DNA of 64,000 bases, taken from NCBI GenBank assembly GCA_919901855.1, contig CAKKQC010000019.1, positions 1 through 64,000 on the forward strand, read 5' to 3'. Below the pieces are notes generated by a model that worked only from the letters and a program-made list of their open reading frames with translations, did not search any database and was not told where the DNA came from. This document shows, in pieces, positions 40,010 through 48,631 of this stretch. A program made the position numbers and the translations under genes. Source of the stretch: a bacterium. GTDB lineage: Bacteria > Oederibacteriota > CAKKQC01. Each line of letters opens with the position of its first letter. Position 1 is the first letter of the stretch.

Positions 40010-42961
40010 TCACGCCAGAAGGTCCACGGCCTGCCACCGCCGCCCGTAGGCGCCGACGGCCGCCAGGCCTTCCAGCCCGTCCGGCGTCCCGGCATTCCGC
40101 CGCGACGCCCGGTGCTCAAACCACCGCGGCCCCTGCCGCGACTGGCCCGAACTTCCGTTCCCCATGAATTGTCCGACCGGCGCCACGAGCACTTGCGGGT
40201 GATCCAGCATCGTCCCGCGTCCTTCGAGTGTCTGCGCCAGTTGCGGGAGGTCCTGTCTGAGCACCTGCGCCGCCCGCTCCGTCGGCGTCGTGAACTCAAT
40301 GGCCACGGCGCCGGTGTCGAGCAGCTTCAGGCGGACCCTCACCCGCCCCAGCTCTTCCGAGTTCAACCTTAGCTCGATTTCCCTGATTCCGCCGGGGGGG
40401 GTCCTCGGGATCTCCTCCGCCAGTTGGGTCAGGGCCGCCTGGAGCGCCGGATTACCCATGGCCGGGGAGGGGGTCCCCGGGGCCCCCGCCGGCCGGGAGG
40501 CCCCCCCGGCCATCGCAAGCCCCCCCTGGGCCCGGATCAGGCCGGCATCGGGGGTCTCGTCGTGCCGCCGGGCCTCCGGCGCGCCGCCGGGTACTTCCGT
40601 CCCCCCGGCAACGGCATTCCCGGCCACCGGGCCGGGTTGGACCACGGCCCCGGGGGTCCCGGGCGCCGCGGGCGTCGCCCCAATCTGGCCAGCCGAGGCT
40701 CCCGGGCCGGCCGGCAGGGCGTTCGGCCCGGCCGGCTGAATGGCGGAGTCCTGGTTCCCGGAGGGCGCCGGTACTGCCAGATCCGCCGCCGGGACGGCCA
40801 CCGCCGCGGCCACGGGGCCGGTTGCCACCGCAACGGCCGGGGCGGCCTCGGCGACTGCCGCAGGCGCCGGGATGCCGGCCTGGAGCGTGGGAACCCGTTC
40901 CGGGAGGACGGACGCCCCGCCAGCGGATGCCGGAGCGGCAGGAGTGCCCGGGATGACCGGAGAACCCACTGGACCCGGGACCGCAGGGGCGGTTTCCTGC
41001 GGGAGCCCGGCGTCCGTGGGGTAAATCCTTTCAACGACTGAACGAAGCCCGGTGTCGGAGAAAACGCTTGCGGGCACGACCGGAGCGCCGATCGCGGCCG
41101 CCGCCGGCTGGCCAGCCACCGTGTTCACCGGCACCGGAGCCGCGAACCCGGCCTCGATGAACCGCACAGGCTCGGCATGCCACTGGGGCAGAACGGACGC
41201 CATCGCGGTCGGGACGGCAGGTTCCGACCAGCCTTGAGGCGTCAACGGCACTTGAACTGCCGCAGGAACAGCCGCGGTGACGCCCTCGACCACCAACCCA
41301 TCCCCGGCCGGCGAGAAGGAGGCCGGAGCGGCGCCGGCCTGGATGGCAGCCCGGTCAACGGGTGTCGCCATAGCGGGCGTCAGGGCTCCCGGCATCACCG
41401 TCGCGGACATCGACAACGCGGGCACCGGCGTAGCAGACACCGACGGTGCAGCCATCGACATCTCTGGCACCCGCACCGCAGCCACGGGCGTTCCACTTGC
41501 CGCTCGCGCCGGGGGGGGGAATGCGGGCAGGTCCGGCAATACGGCGGTCATCCCGGCCGGCAAGGCCGGTACGGCCGAGATGGCAGGTTCCGAAGGGGTC
41601 GAGACGGAGGGTGCCGATCCGTTCGCGACGGCGGATTCCGTGGCAGTCGAATCGGCAGGCTCCGTCCGGCCCGGGGCCTGCGGCGGCGCGGGAACTGCCG
41701 CCGGAACCGCCGCCTGGAATGCCGCACGGGCAAACGCGACTGGGCCGGTCGGGGACGTTGCAGGCAAGTGCGCGGGATGGGTCGGGGGGGCGGCCGAAAT
41801 GGGCCCGGACACCTCCCGCCCCGGCCTCCCCTCGGCGCTCTCGGCAGGCGCGGAAACCTGCACCTGCCGAACACCGGGTTGCGCGGGCAGCGCGGCGGCC
41901 TCCGGCGATTCAGCCCCCATCACGGGGAGACCGGATCCGGCCGGAGCAGCGGCAAGCAGTGGCGCCTGAAGAACCGGCACGGGGGCAGTCTGTCCCGGTT
42001 CCGCCGGGACTGGTGCGATGGCCTGCTGAATGATCACCTGCGCCATCGCGACGAGCTCGGGAACCGGCATCGTCCGGACGCGCCGCACGAGGGCGTCGAA
42101 CCCGGACTCCCCCGTTGATGCGGTACCGCCGGATCGCGGAGTTGCGGCTTCCGCCTGAACACCCGGTGCAGTCGAAACGGCAGTTCCCGTCGCGACAGCG
42201 GTGGCGACGGCAGGTTCCGTCCAGCCCTGGGCCTGCGGCAGCGCGGGAACTGCCGCAGGTTCCGACCAGCCGTCGAGTGTCGGCGGCACTTGAACTGCCG
42301 CCGGAACGCCGGCATTCACCAAAGGCCCGGCAAGCGGAGCGCCTCCCATCATCGCCCGGAGCACTTCGCGCCGCAGTAGCGGCGTGGCCGGATTGGCCAT
42401 CAGCCCGCCCGCCGTCACGGCCGAGAGCGCCTCGCCAAGCCGGAACAGCGATCCGACCGGGCGGACACCGCGTACGGGTGCGGGGAGGGGGATGGCGTCG
42501 GGACGTGCCTTCCCGCTCGATGAACCGATCAGGTCCATCTCGGGCTGGCCGGGACGTTGCGCCCCATCCGCCAGCGGGGTTCCGGCCTGGCCGGACCCCG
42601 GGGGCGGCGCCGTGGGTGGCGCCGCCCCTGGCGCAATCCATGGCGGAGCCGTCGCCGGAACGGTCGGTGCGGTCGAGACGGCAGGTTCCGTCCAGCCCTG
42701 GGCCTGCGGCATCGCTTGAACTGCCGCCGGAACCTCGGGACCTCCCGATCGCGCGAGGAGGGATGCGAGCTGGCCGAGCACGGCCTGGGAGAACCCCGCC
42801 ATCCCGCCGTTTCCGTCCGCCGGCATACCCGTCGCCGCCGGGAACGCCGGGATCGCGGGCAGGGGCAGGGCCGAGACGAGCCGTTCCGCCGCGGCCGACT
42901 GGATCCCGAGGAGGGTCCCGAAGACCGGCGGCAACTGATTGCTCCCCGCGCCGGTGATCAT
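40010..42961 (-). CDS. fliK: FliK, hook-length control protein
   Basis: 983 aa. Most of the protein is an Ala/Pro/Val-rich unfolded ruler-like region carrying five 48-bp palindromic repeat units (peptide AAVQVxPQAQGWTEPAV and variants). The C-terminal domain (about 850-950: IREIELRLNSEELGRVRVRL; GAVAIEFTTPTERAAQVLRQ; LPQLAQTLEGRG) is the FliK switch domain, close to the usual LxPexLGxvxvxl pattern. It measures hook length and flips FlhB specificity. ATG shares one base with the fliJ stop. Confidence 0.88.
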   Translation of the reverse strand: MITGAGSNQLPPVFGTLLGIQSAAAERLVSALPLPAIPAFPAATGMPADGNGGMAGFSQAVLGQLASLLARSGGPEVPAAVQAMPQAQGWTEPAVSTAPTVPATAPPWIAPGAAPPTAPPPGSGQAGTPLADGAQRPGQPEMDLIGSSSGKARPDAIPLPAPVRGVRPVGSLFRLGEALSAVTAGGLMANPATPLLRREVLRAMMGGAPLAGPLVNAGVPAAVQVPPTLDGWSEPAAVPALPQAQGWTEPAVATAVATGTAVSTAPGVQAEAATPRSGGTASTGESGFDALVRRVRTMPVPELVAMAQVIIQQAIAPVPAEPGQTAPVPVLQAPLLAAAPAGSGLPVMGAESPEAAALPAQPGVRQVQVSAPAESAEGRPGREVSGPISAAPPTHPAHLPATSPTGPVAFARAAFQAAVPAAVPAPPQAPGRTEPADSTATESAVANGSAPSVSTPSEPAISAVPALPAGMTAVLPDLPAFPPPARAASGTPVAAVRVPEMSMAAPSVSATPVPALSMSATVMPGALTPAMATPVDRAAIQAGAAPASFSPAGDGLVVEGVTAAVPAAVQVPLTPQGWSEPAVPTAMASVLPQWHAEPVRFIEAGFAAPVPVNTVAGQPAAAAIGAPVVPASVFSDTGLRSVVERIYPTDAGLPQETAPAVPGPVGSPVIPGTPAAPASAGGASVLPERVPTLQAGIPAPAAVAEAAPAVAVATGPVAAAVAVPAADLAVPAPSGNQDSAIQPAGPNALPAGPGASAGQIGATPAAPGTPGAVVQPGPVAGNAVAGGTEVPGGAPEARRHDETPDAGLIRAQGGLAMAGGASRPAGAPGTPSPAMGNPALQAALTQLAEEIPRTPPGGIREIELRLNSEELGRVRVRLKLLDTGAVAIEFTTPTERAAQVLRQDLPQLAQTLEGRGTMLDHPQVLVAPVGQFMGNGSSGQSRQGPRWFEHRASRRNAGTPDGLEGLAAVGAYGRRWQAVDLLA
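41215..41262. repeat. 48-bp FliK palindromic unit
   Basis: CGGCAGGTTC to GAACTGCCG. Read on the minus strand as AAVQVPLTPQGWSEPAV; the middle has diverged while both arms are kept. Confidence 0.8.
41653..41700. repeat. 48-bp FliK palindromic unit
   Basis: CGGCAGGCTC to GAACTGCCG. Read as AAVPAPPQAPGRTEPAD. Confidence 0.75.
42208..42255. repeat. 48-bp FliK palindromic unit
   Basis: CGGCAGGTTC to GAACTGCCG. Read as AAVPALPQAQGWTEPAV. Tandem with the next unit, sharing 3 bases. Confidence 0.8.
42253..42300. repeat. 48-bp FliK palindromic unit
   Basis: CCGCAGGTTC to GAACTGCCG. Read as AAVQVPPTLDGWSEPAA. A lone half-arm (ACGGCAGTTC) also lies just beyond the preceding unit near 42177. Confidence 0.75.
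42679..42726. repeat. 48-bp FliK palindromic unit
   Basis: CGGCAGGTTC to GAACTGCCG. Read as AAVQAMPQAQGWTEPAV, nearly identical to the unit at 17198 in the other FliK-like gene. Confidence 0.8.
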
Positions 42962-43440
42962 CAGCCGTTCCCCTTCCGCACGTCGCCGGCCTCGCGCAAC
43001 AGCCGCGCGAAGGCGGTGCCGGCCACCTCGTCGAGCTCGCCCTGTTCCGCCCGGGCGAGATCCTGGAGGTAGGTGCCGTGCTGGCGCTCCTTCAGGCGCT
43101 CGACGATCTTGTGATCCTGCTGGGCGCCGACGAGCTCGGCCCGCTTCGCGTCCGCGAGCGCCTCGAGGTCCGAGATCGCGCGCACCTCGCGTGCCTGCTC
43201 CTCACCGAGCCAGTCGAGGTAATGCTGGTAGAGGTCGCGCTCCTCGCGGACGAACTCGCCCGCCTGCAGGTTCGCCAGTTCGGCGAGCACCTCGGCCTTG
43301 AGCTCGAGGAGGCCGCCCAGGACCTGGCGCTCGCGCACGAGCTGCGCCTGGACCTCGGCGAGGGCCCGCTCCTTCAGCTCCAGCAGGTTGGCGCGGTGGC
43401 GCAACACCTGCTCGAGGCGGAACTGGAACTTCTTGATCAT
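42961..43440 (-). CDS. fliJ: FliJ, export chaperone-escort protein
   Basis: 159 aa, one long antiparallel coiled coil (FQFRLEQVLRHRANLLELKE; AKRAELVGAQQDHKIVERLK). It inserts in the FliI ring and links it to FlhA. Sits between fliI and fliK as usual. Confidence 0.92.
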   Translation of the reverse strand: MIKKFQFRLEQVLRHRANLLELKERALAEVQAQLVRERQVLGGLLELKAEVLAELANLQAGEFVREERDLYQHYLDWLGEEQAREVRAISDLEALADAKRAELVGAQQDHKIVERLKERQHGTYLQDLARAEQGELDEVAGTAFARLLREAGDVRKGNG

Positions 43441-43453
43441 TGCTTCACCCGGG

Positions 43454-44851
43454 TCATGGCTTGCCCCCGCCCGCGGGCTTCCCGCTCACGATGGCCCCGG
43501 CCGCGGGCAGCAGCTCGACCAGCCGGCGCGCGGTCTCCTCGTAGGTCGTGTGCTCGTTCATGTCCTGCTTGAGGTATGCGTTCACCCGTTCGAGGTGCTC
43601 GAGGGCCCAGTCGATACGGCCGTTGCTTCCCTTCACGTAGGCGCCGATGTTCACGAGGTCCCGGGCGTCCCGGTAGGTCGCGAGCAGTTCCCGCAGCTTC
43701 CCCGCCGCGTCCTGCTGGGCCTTCGGCGCGATATCGATCATGAGGCGCGAGATGCTCTGGAGGACGTCGATCGACGGGTAGTGGTTCTGCGCCGCGAGGT
43801 CGCGGGAGAGCACCACGTGCCCGTCCAGGATCGCGCGCACGGCGTCCGCGATCGGCTCGTTCATGTCGTCGGCCTCGACAAGAACAGTGTAGAGCCCCGT
43901 GACCGAGCCCCGCTTGGGCGAAGTCCCCGCGCGCTCGAGGAGGCGCGGCAGGTGCGCGAAGACCGAGGGCGTGTACCCCCGCGTCGTCGGCGGCTCGCCC
44001 ACGGCCAGCCCGATCTCGCGCTGGGCCTGGGCGAACCGCGTGACCGAGTCCATCATGAACATGACGTCGAAGCCGAGGTCCCGGAAGTATTCGGCGATCG
44101 CGCACGCGACCCAGGCCGCCTGCCGGCGCACGAGCGCGGGCTGGTCGGACGTAGCCGCGATCACGACCGAGCGCGCGAGCCCGCCCTTGAGGTCGCGCTC
44201 GATGAAGTCCCGGACCTCGCGGCCCCGCTCGCCGACGAGCGCGATAACGTTCACGTCCGCGCGCGTGTAGCGCGCGATCATGCCCAGCAGGACGCTTTTG
44301 CCCACGCCGCTGCCGGCGAAGATCCCCATGCGCTGGCCCCGGCCCACCGTCATGAGCCCGTCGATGGCGCGCACGCCCGTCGGCAGAATCTCGCGGATGC
44401 GCCGGCGGCGCAGGGCGTCAGGCGGCGCCTGGTGCACGGCCGCCTTCGCTTCCCACCGCAGGGGACCGAGGCCGTCCTGCGGCCGGCCCAGTCCGTCCAG
44501 CACCCGGCCCAGCAGGCCGCGGCCCACGGCGACTTCGAGCGGACGGCCGGTGGGCACGATCTCGCTCTCGGGACCCACGCCCGCCATGTCGGCGAGCGGC
44601 ATGAGCAGGACCCGGCCTTCCCGGAACCCGACCACCTCGGCCAGGATCTCGGGTTTCCCGCGACCCGTCGTGATGCGGCAGATCTCGCCCAGGCCGGACA
44701 CGCGCGCGGAGCCGTCGATCACGAGCCCGACGGCCTGAATGACGCGGCCGTTCACGCGCACGGGGTCCGCTCCGCGGACCCTTACCTCGGCCTCGCGCAG
44801 GGCCGCCTTCAGCCCGTCGCGCTTCGTGAGTTCCTCGAGCTGCAGGCTCAC
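43454..44851 (-). CDS. fliI: FliI, flagellar export ATPase
   Basis: 465 aa. Walker A GIFAGSGVGKSVLLG, Walker B region DVMFMMDSVTRFAQAQREIG, and the F1-beta-like C-terminal domain are complete. Hexamerises with FliJ inside; FliH holds it at the gate. ATGA overlap with fliH. Confidence 0.96.
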   Translation of the reverse strand: MSLQLEELTKRDGLKAALREAEVRVRGADPVRVNGRVIQAVGLVIDGSARVSGLGEICRITTGRGKPEILAEVVGFREGRVLLMPLADMAGVGPESEIVPTGRPLEVAVGRGLLGRVLDGLGRPQDGLGPLRWEAKAAVHQAPPDALRRRRIREILPTGVRAIDGLMTVGRGQRMGIFAGSGVGKSVLLGMIARYTRADVNVIALVGERGREVRDFIERDLKGGLARSVVIAATSDQPALVRRQAAWVACAIAEYFRDLGFDVMFMMDSVTRFAQAQREIGLAVGEPPTTRGYTPSVFAHLPRLLERAGTSPKRGSVTGLYTVLVEADDMNEPIADAVRAILDGHVVLSRDLAAQNHYPSIDVLQSISRLMIDIAPKAQQDAAGKLRELLATYRDARDLVNIGAYVKGSNGRIDWALEHLERVNAYLKQDMNEHTTYEETARRLVELLPAAGAIVSGKPAGGGKP

Positions 44852-45642
44852 GAATGGGCCTCCCGCGCGGCGTCCTTGAGCCCCTCGAGCCGGGTGGCCC
44901 GGGTCGCGTCGATGACCTGCGTCTTGGTCTCCACGAGACAGCTCCCGGCCTCGACCTTGGGCTCCTCGAGGATCTCGAACCGGCCGGTCCCCTTGAGCAA
45001 CCCGGCAAGCTCGTCGCGGTGGGCGCGCACGAGCGCCACGTCCTTGGGGGCCACGAGCACGGTCACGAGGTCGGCCTCCGCCGCCCGGCGCAGGCAGTCC
45101 TTGACGACCGCGAGGACGGCCTCGGGCGCGAGGGCGAGATGGCCCTGGACGAGCTGTTCGGCCGCGGCAACCGCGACCCCCGTCGCCTCCGTCTCAACCC
45201 CGTCGAACCGCGCCTTCCAGGCTTCCGCGAGCGCATCCCCCATGGAGAGCCAGCGCTCGAGCGCGTCCTTGAGCTCCTTGAGCCCTTCCTCACGGCCCTC
45301 GGCGCGGCCCTGGTCCATGCCCTCTTTCAGGCCGTCCGCGTATCCCTGCTCGCGGCCCTGGCGCTTGAGATCCTCGGCCTCCGTACGCGCCGCGGCCAGG
45401 ATCCGGTCCGCCTCGATCCGCGCCAGCTCCTCGGGGGTCGGGATCGCGGCAGCCGCGGCAGCCGCCGCGGCAGCTTCCGCCGACTCCGCTGCCACCCGGT
45501 TCTCGTCCTCGAGGCGCTGGGTCTCCCCGGCCTCCAGGTCGACCTTGACGCCGGACGGGGGCCGAACCCACACGGGTTCCCGGTCGAGGCGGTATGACCC
45601 CCCCGACACGACGGGAGACTTGCGGGATTTCTTCTCCTCCAT
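44848..45642 (-). CDS. fliH: FliH, regulator of the export ATPase
   Basis: 264 aa. Middle region has helical GxxxG-like spacing (GREQGYADGLKEGMDQGRAE, then GREEGLKEL), typical of FliH, followed by the C-terminal domain that binds FliI (LALAPEAVLAVVKDCLRRAA; AGSCLVETKTQVIDATRATR). It shares one base with the fliG stop. Confidence 0.93.
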   Translation of the reverse strand: MEEKKSRKSPVVSGGSYRLDREPVWVRPPSGVKVDLEAGETQRLEDENRVAAESAEAAAAAAAAAAIPTPEELARIEADRILAAARTEAEDLKRQGREQGYADGLKEGMDQGRAEGREEGLKELKDALERWLSMGDALAEAWKARFDGVETEATGVAVAAAEQLVQGHLALAPEAVLAVVKDCLRRAAEADLVTVLVAPKDVALVRAHRDELAGLLKGTGRFEILEEPKVEAGSCLVETKTQVIDATRATRLEGLKDAAREAHS

Positions 45643-46643
45643 CAGACGAGAACCTCCGCTTCGCCGCCGCGGGCCACGGTGATTTCACCCGTTTCCTCGA
45701 GCCGGCGGATGACATTGACGATCTTCTGCTGGGCTTCCTCGGAGTTCTTGAGCCGCACGGGGCCCATGACCTCCATGTCCTCCAGCACCATCTGCCGGGC
45801 GCGCTGGGACATGTTCTTCAGGATCTTGGACTTGACCTGGTCGCTCGCGCCCTTGAGCGCCAGCACGATGTCCTTCTGATCGACGTCGCGCAGGACCATC
45901 TGGATCGCGCGGTCGTCGATGAGCATGATGTCGTCGAACACGAACATCAGCCGCTTGATGTCGTCGGCCAGCTCGGGGGATTCCTCCTCGAGCTTTTCCA
46001 TGACGGCCTTCTCCGTCGAGCGGTCCATCCGGTTCATGATCTCGGCGACGGCGCGCACGCCGCCGGCCGCCGCGTACTCCTGCGTGAATACGCTCGAGAT
46101 CTTGCGCTCGAGGACGCGCTCGACCTCCATGATGACGTCCGGGGTCGCGCGTTCCATGACCGCGATCCGGCGCGTCACGTCGATCTGGACCTCGGCCGGA
46201 AGCTGGCGCAGGACGTTCGCCGCGTGGTCCGGCGACAGGTGCGCCAGGATCAGGGAAATCGTCTGCGGCCCCTCGTTCTGGATGAAGGTCAGGAGCTGGT
46301 GGGGATCCGCCCGCTTGATGAAGTCGAACGGGACGGTCTGGAGGGCCCCCTGCAGCCGGTTCAGGATCTCGATCGCCTTGTGCGACCCGACGCTCTTCTC
46401 GAGGAGGTCCCGGGCGTAGTCGACGCCGCCCTGGACGAGGGCATCCTCGGCCAGCGACATCTGGTAGCAGTCCTCCATCACGATCTCTTTTTCCGCCGGC
46501 GTGATCTTGCGCATGTTCGCGATCTGGAGCGTCAACTGCTCGACCGTCTCTTCCTTCAGGTGCTTGAGCACCTGCGACGACAGGTCCGGGCCCAGCGCCA
46601 CCATCAGGATCGCCGCCTTCTGTTCCGCACTCATCCCAGCCAT
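45642..46643 (-). CDS. fliG: FliG, rotor/switch protein
   Basis: 333 aa. N-terminal FliF-binding domain (KAAILMVALGPDLSSQVLKH), middle EHPQTISLILAHL-equivalent (GPQTISLILAHLSPDHAANV), and C-terminal torque domain (MFVFDDIMLIDDRAIQMVLR). ATG for MSAEQK three residues in is an alternative start. It follows a small gene whose end resembles the FliF peptide that binds FliG-N. Confidence 0.95.
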   Translation of the reverse strand: MAGMSAEQKAAILMVALGPDLSSQVLKHLKEETVEQLTLQIANMRKITPAEKEIVMEDCYQMSLAEDALVQGGVDYARDLLEKSVGSHKAIEILNRLQGALQTVPFDFIKRADPHQLLTFIQNEGPQTISLILAHLSPDHAANVLRQLPAEVQIDVTRRIAVMERATPDVIMEVERVLERKISSVFTQEYAAAGGVRAVAEIMNRMDRSTEKAVMEKLEEESPELADDIKRLMFVFDDIMLIDDRAIQMVLRDVDQKDIVLALKGASDQVKSKILKNMSQRARQMVLEDMEVMGPVRLKNSEEAQQKIVNVIRRLEETGEITVARGGEAEVLV

Positions 46644-46650
46644 GGTGTCC

Positions 46651-46926
46651 TCACCTCCCCTTGAAGCGTTCTTCTTTGAGCCAATGCGTGATGATCTTCG
46701 CCAGGAACTCGGGCCGCTCGGCCGCGAGCTGCTTGACGCGCGAACGAATCTCCTTCTTGCCCGCCGTGAAGGCCGCGGCCGGATCGGCCGGGCCTTCCGC
46801 CGCCAACGCGGCCATAGCTCCGTCTTCGCCCAGCAACGCCATCAACAGGTCGGCGGACATATCGGCGTCCGCCGATATGTCATGGGCCGCTGCGGCCCCG
46901 GGCGCGGCGGGCATCGGGTCCGTCAC
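46651..46926 (-). CDS. Small protein with a FliF-tail-like FliG-binding end
   Basis: 91 aa from a GTG at 46926 that overlaps the fliF stop as GTGA. The last 25 residues (KQLAAERPEFLAKIITHWLK) closely follow the last 22 of FliF next door (RMARQRPEMIASIIKRWILE): the same RPE, a hydrophobic i/i+4 pattern, the same Trp and a basic/acidic end. In FliF this helix binds the FliG N-domain. No membrane or ring-building part is present. The first 50 residues are Ala/Asp-rich and include DISADADMSAD, encoded by palindrome P3. Likely a fliF-tail duplicate that could bind FliG; function inferred. Confidence 0.65.
   Translation of the reverse strand: MTDPMPAAPGAAAAHDISADADMSADLLMALLGEDGAMAALAAEGPADPAAAFTAGKKEIRSRVKQLAAERPEFLAKIITHWLKEERFKGR
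46856..46881. repeat. In-gene palindrome P3 (26 bp)
   Basis: GACATATCGGC and GCCGATATGTC are perfect 11-base arms around GTCC. The inner CGGC-GTCC-GCCG equals the core of P1 (CGGC-GGAC-GCCG) in opposite orientation, and the reading phase is the same. Confidence 0.75.
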
Positions 46927-48608
46927 CGCTTCTCCTCCAGGATCCACCGCTTGATGATGGACGCGATCATTTCGGGCCGCTGCCGGGCCATTCTGGTGAC
47001 GTGCTGGCGGATCTGCTGGCGGCGCTGGCGCTCGAGGGCCGCCGTGGGCTCGGGCTCCATGAGCAGGGGCGGCGGCGGCGCGATCTCCTCGGACGGAGGA
47101 GGCGGCGGAGGAGGTGGCGGCGGCGCGGCCGGCGCCACCTCTTCCACGATGGGCGCGCCGGCGACTTCCACCAGCACGCGTTCCCGCACGATCCTCGGGC
47201 GCACGAGCGCGCGCACGAAGACGAGCGTCAGCAGCACCACCCCCACGATCGTCCCGAATTTCGCCACGTCCAGCCACACCTGTTCCTGCTCCTTCCGGTC
47301 GACAGCCGACCGCTCGGCCGCGATTTGATCCATGAGGGTCTTGTCGAACGGCAAATTCTCGACGGCCACCTGGTCACCGCGCACCGGGTCCAGCCCGACC
47401 GCGGCCGCGACGGCCCGCTCGATCGCGGTCTTCTGCTGCACTTGCACGTTGTCCACGAAGACCGCGATCGAGAGCCGCTTGATCGCCCCCGGCGCCTTGA
47501 TCACTTCCTCGACCTTCTCGTTGATCTCGTAGTTCCTGGTGTCCTCGTTCTTGGCATAGGACAGGTTGCCGCCCACGACCGCCTGGTACCCGGGGATGTT
47601 GCTCTCGACGCCGGGAACGCCGCCCGGGATGCCGCCCACACCCGTGTAGGTCTCGGTCTTGTGCTGGGTGCTGCGCGCGATGCCGACAGGGCCGACCACG
47701 GGCTCGAAGCTCTTGCTCGTGGACCTGACCTGGTCGAAGTTCAGCTCCGCGGTCACCTTGACCTCGGCCCGGCCCTCGCCGAGCACCTTGGTCAGGATGT
47801 CCCGGACCCGGCGCTCGAGGTCCCGCTCGACGGCCGCCTGCACCGCGAGTTGGCCCTGCGCGAGCTTGGCCTGCCGCGAGAGCTGGCTGGTCGTCGCCTC
47901 GGGGTTCGCCTCCTCCAGCAGTTCGTCGCGGACGAGGTCCGAGAGGACGTTGCCGAAGACGTCGACGACCTTGACGTTCTGGGGCTTGAGCCCCTCGACG
48001 CCCATGGCGACGAGGTGAATGATGCCCCGGACCTGGCCGGGTTCCAGCTTGTACCCCCGCTTGAGATCGAGGAGCACGGACGCCGTGGCGTCCTGCGCCT
48101 TGTCGCTGTAGAGCGAGGGCTGCGGCAGCGCCAGGTTTACCTTGGCGCTCCGGATCTCGCTGAGGGACATGATCGTGCGCGTGAGCTCCCCCTGCAGGGC
48201 CCGCTGCCACGCGACCCGCTGCTGGGCGTCCGTCGTCCCGAGCACCTGCGTCTTGTCGAACAGCTCGAACCCGACACCGGGCCCCTTGGGGAGCCCCGCG
48301 CTCGCGACGGACAACCGAAGATCGTAGACATCCTTGATCGGCACCTCGATCGTGGCCCCGTCGTCCTTGAGGCGGTACGGCACCCCCGCGGACTTGAGCC
48401 TCGAGACGATGGCCGAGGCATCCTCGCGCGGCAGTTCCGCGAAAAGGACGCCGTAGGCCTCGGGCGGACGCGATACCGCCGCCAGGAGGAACGCCAGCAC
48501 GACGAACAGCACCACGGGCACGACGGTCACGACCGCCTTCTGCAGGGGCGTCAAGCGCCCCCACAGCTCCCGGAACCGCTCCAGCATCTGCCGCAGATAC
48601 TCGCTCAT
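46923..48608 (-). CDS. fliF: FliF, MS-ring protein
   Basis: 561 aa. Two membrane helices (about 25-46 and 445-463), with ring-building motifs between (YGVLFAELPREDASAIVSRL; VNLALPQPSLYSD; KVTAELNFDQVRSTSKSF). The cytoplasmic tail contains a run of ten prolines (47094-47123), which would need EF-P for smooth translation. It ends in the FliG-binding helix RPEMIASIIKRW. Housing for the export gate. Confidence 0.95.
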   Translation of the reverse strand: MSEYLRQMLERFRELWGRLTPLQKAVVTVVPVVLFVVLAFLLAAVSRPPEAYGVLFAELPREDASAIVSRLKSAGVPYRLKDDGATIEVPIKDVYDLRLSVASAGLPKGPGVGFELFDKTQVLGTTDAQQRVAWQRALQGELTRTIMSLSEIRSAKVNLALPQPSLYSDKAQDATASVLLDLKRGYKLEPGQVRGIIHLVAMGVEGLKPQNVKVVDVFGNVLSDLVRDELLEEANPEATTSQLSRQAKLAQGQLAVQAAVERDLERRVRDILTKVLGEGRAEVKVTAELNFDQVRSTSKSFEPVVGPVGIARSTQHKTETYTGVGGIPGGVPGVESNIPGYQAVVGGNLSYAKNEDTRNYEINEKVEEVIKAPGAIKRLSIAVFVDNVQVQQKTAIERAVAAAVGLDPVRGDQVAVENLPFDKTLMDQIAAERSAVDRKEQEQVWLDVAKFGTIVGVVLLTLVFVRALVRPRIVRERVLVEVAGAPIVEEVAPAAPPPPPPPPPPSEEIAPPPPLLMEPEPTAALERQRRQQIRQHVTRMARQRPEMIASIIKRWILEEKR

Positions 48609-48631
48609 CGCGTGTTACCCCCGGCTCCCCA

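Noticed and set aside
41215-42726. CRISPR-like array
   Set aside because: Repeats are palindromic, irregularly spaced and lie inside a coding frame; spacers are not of constant length.
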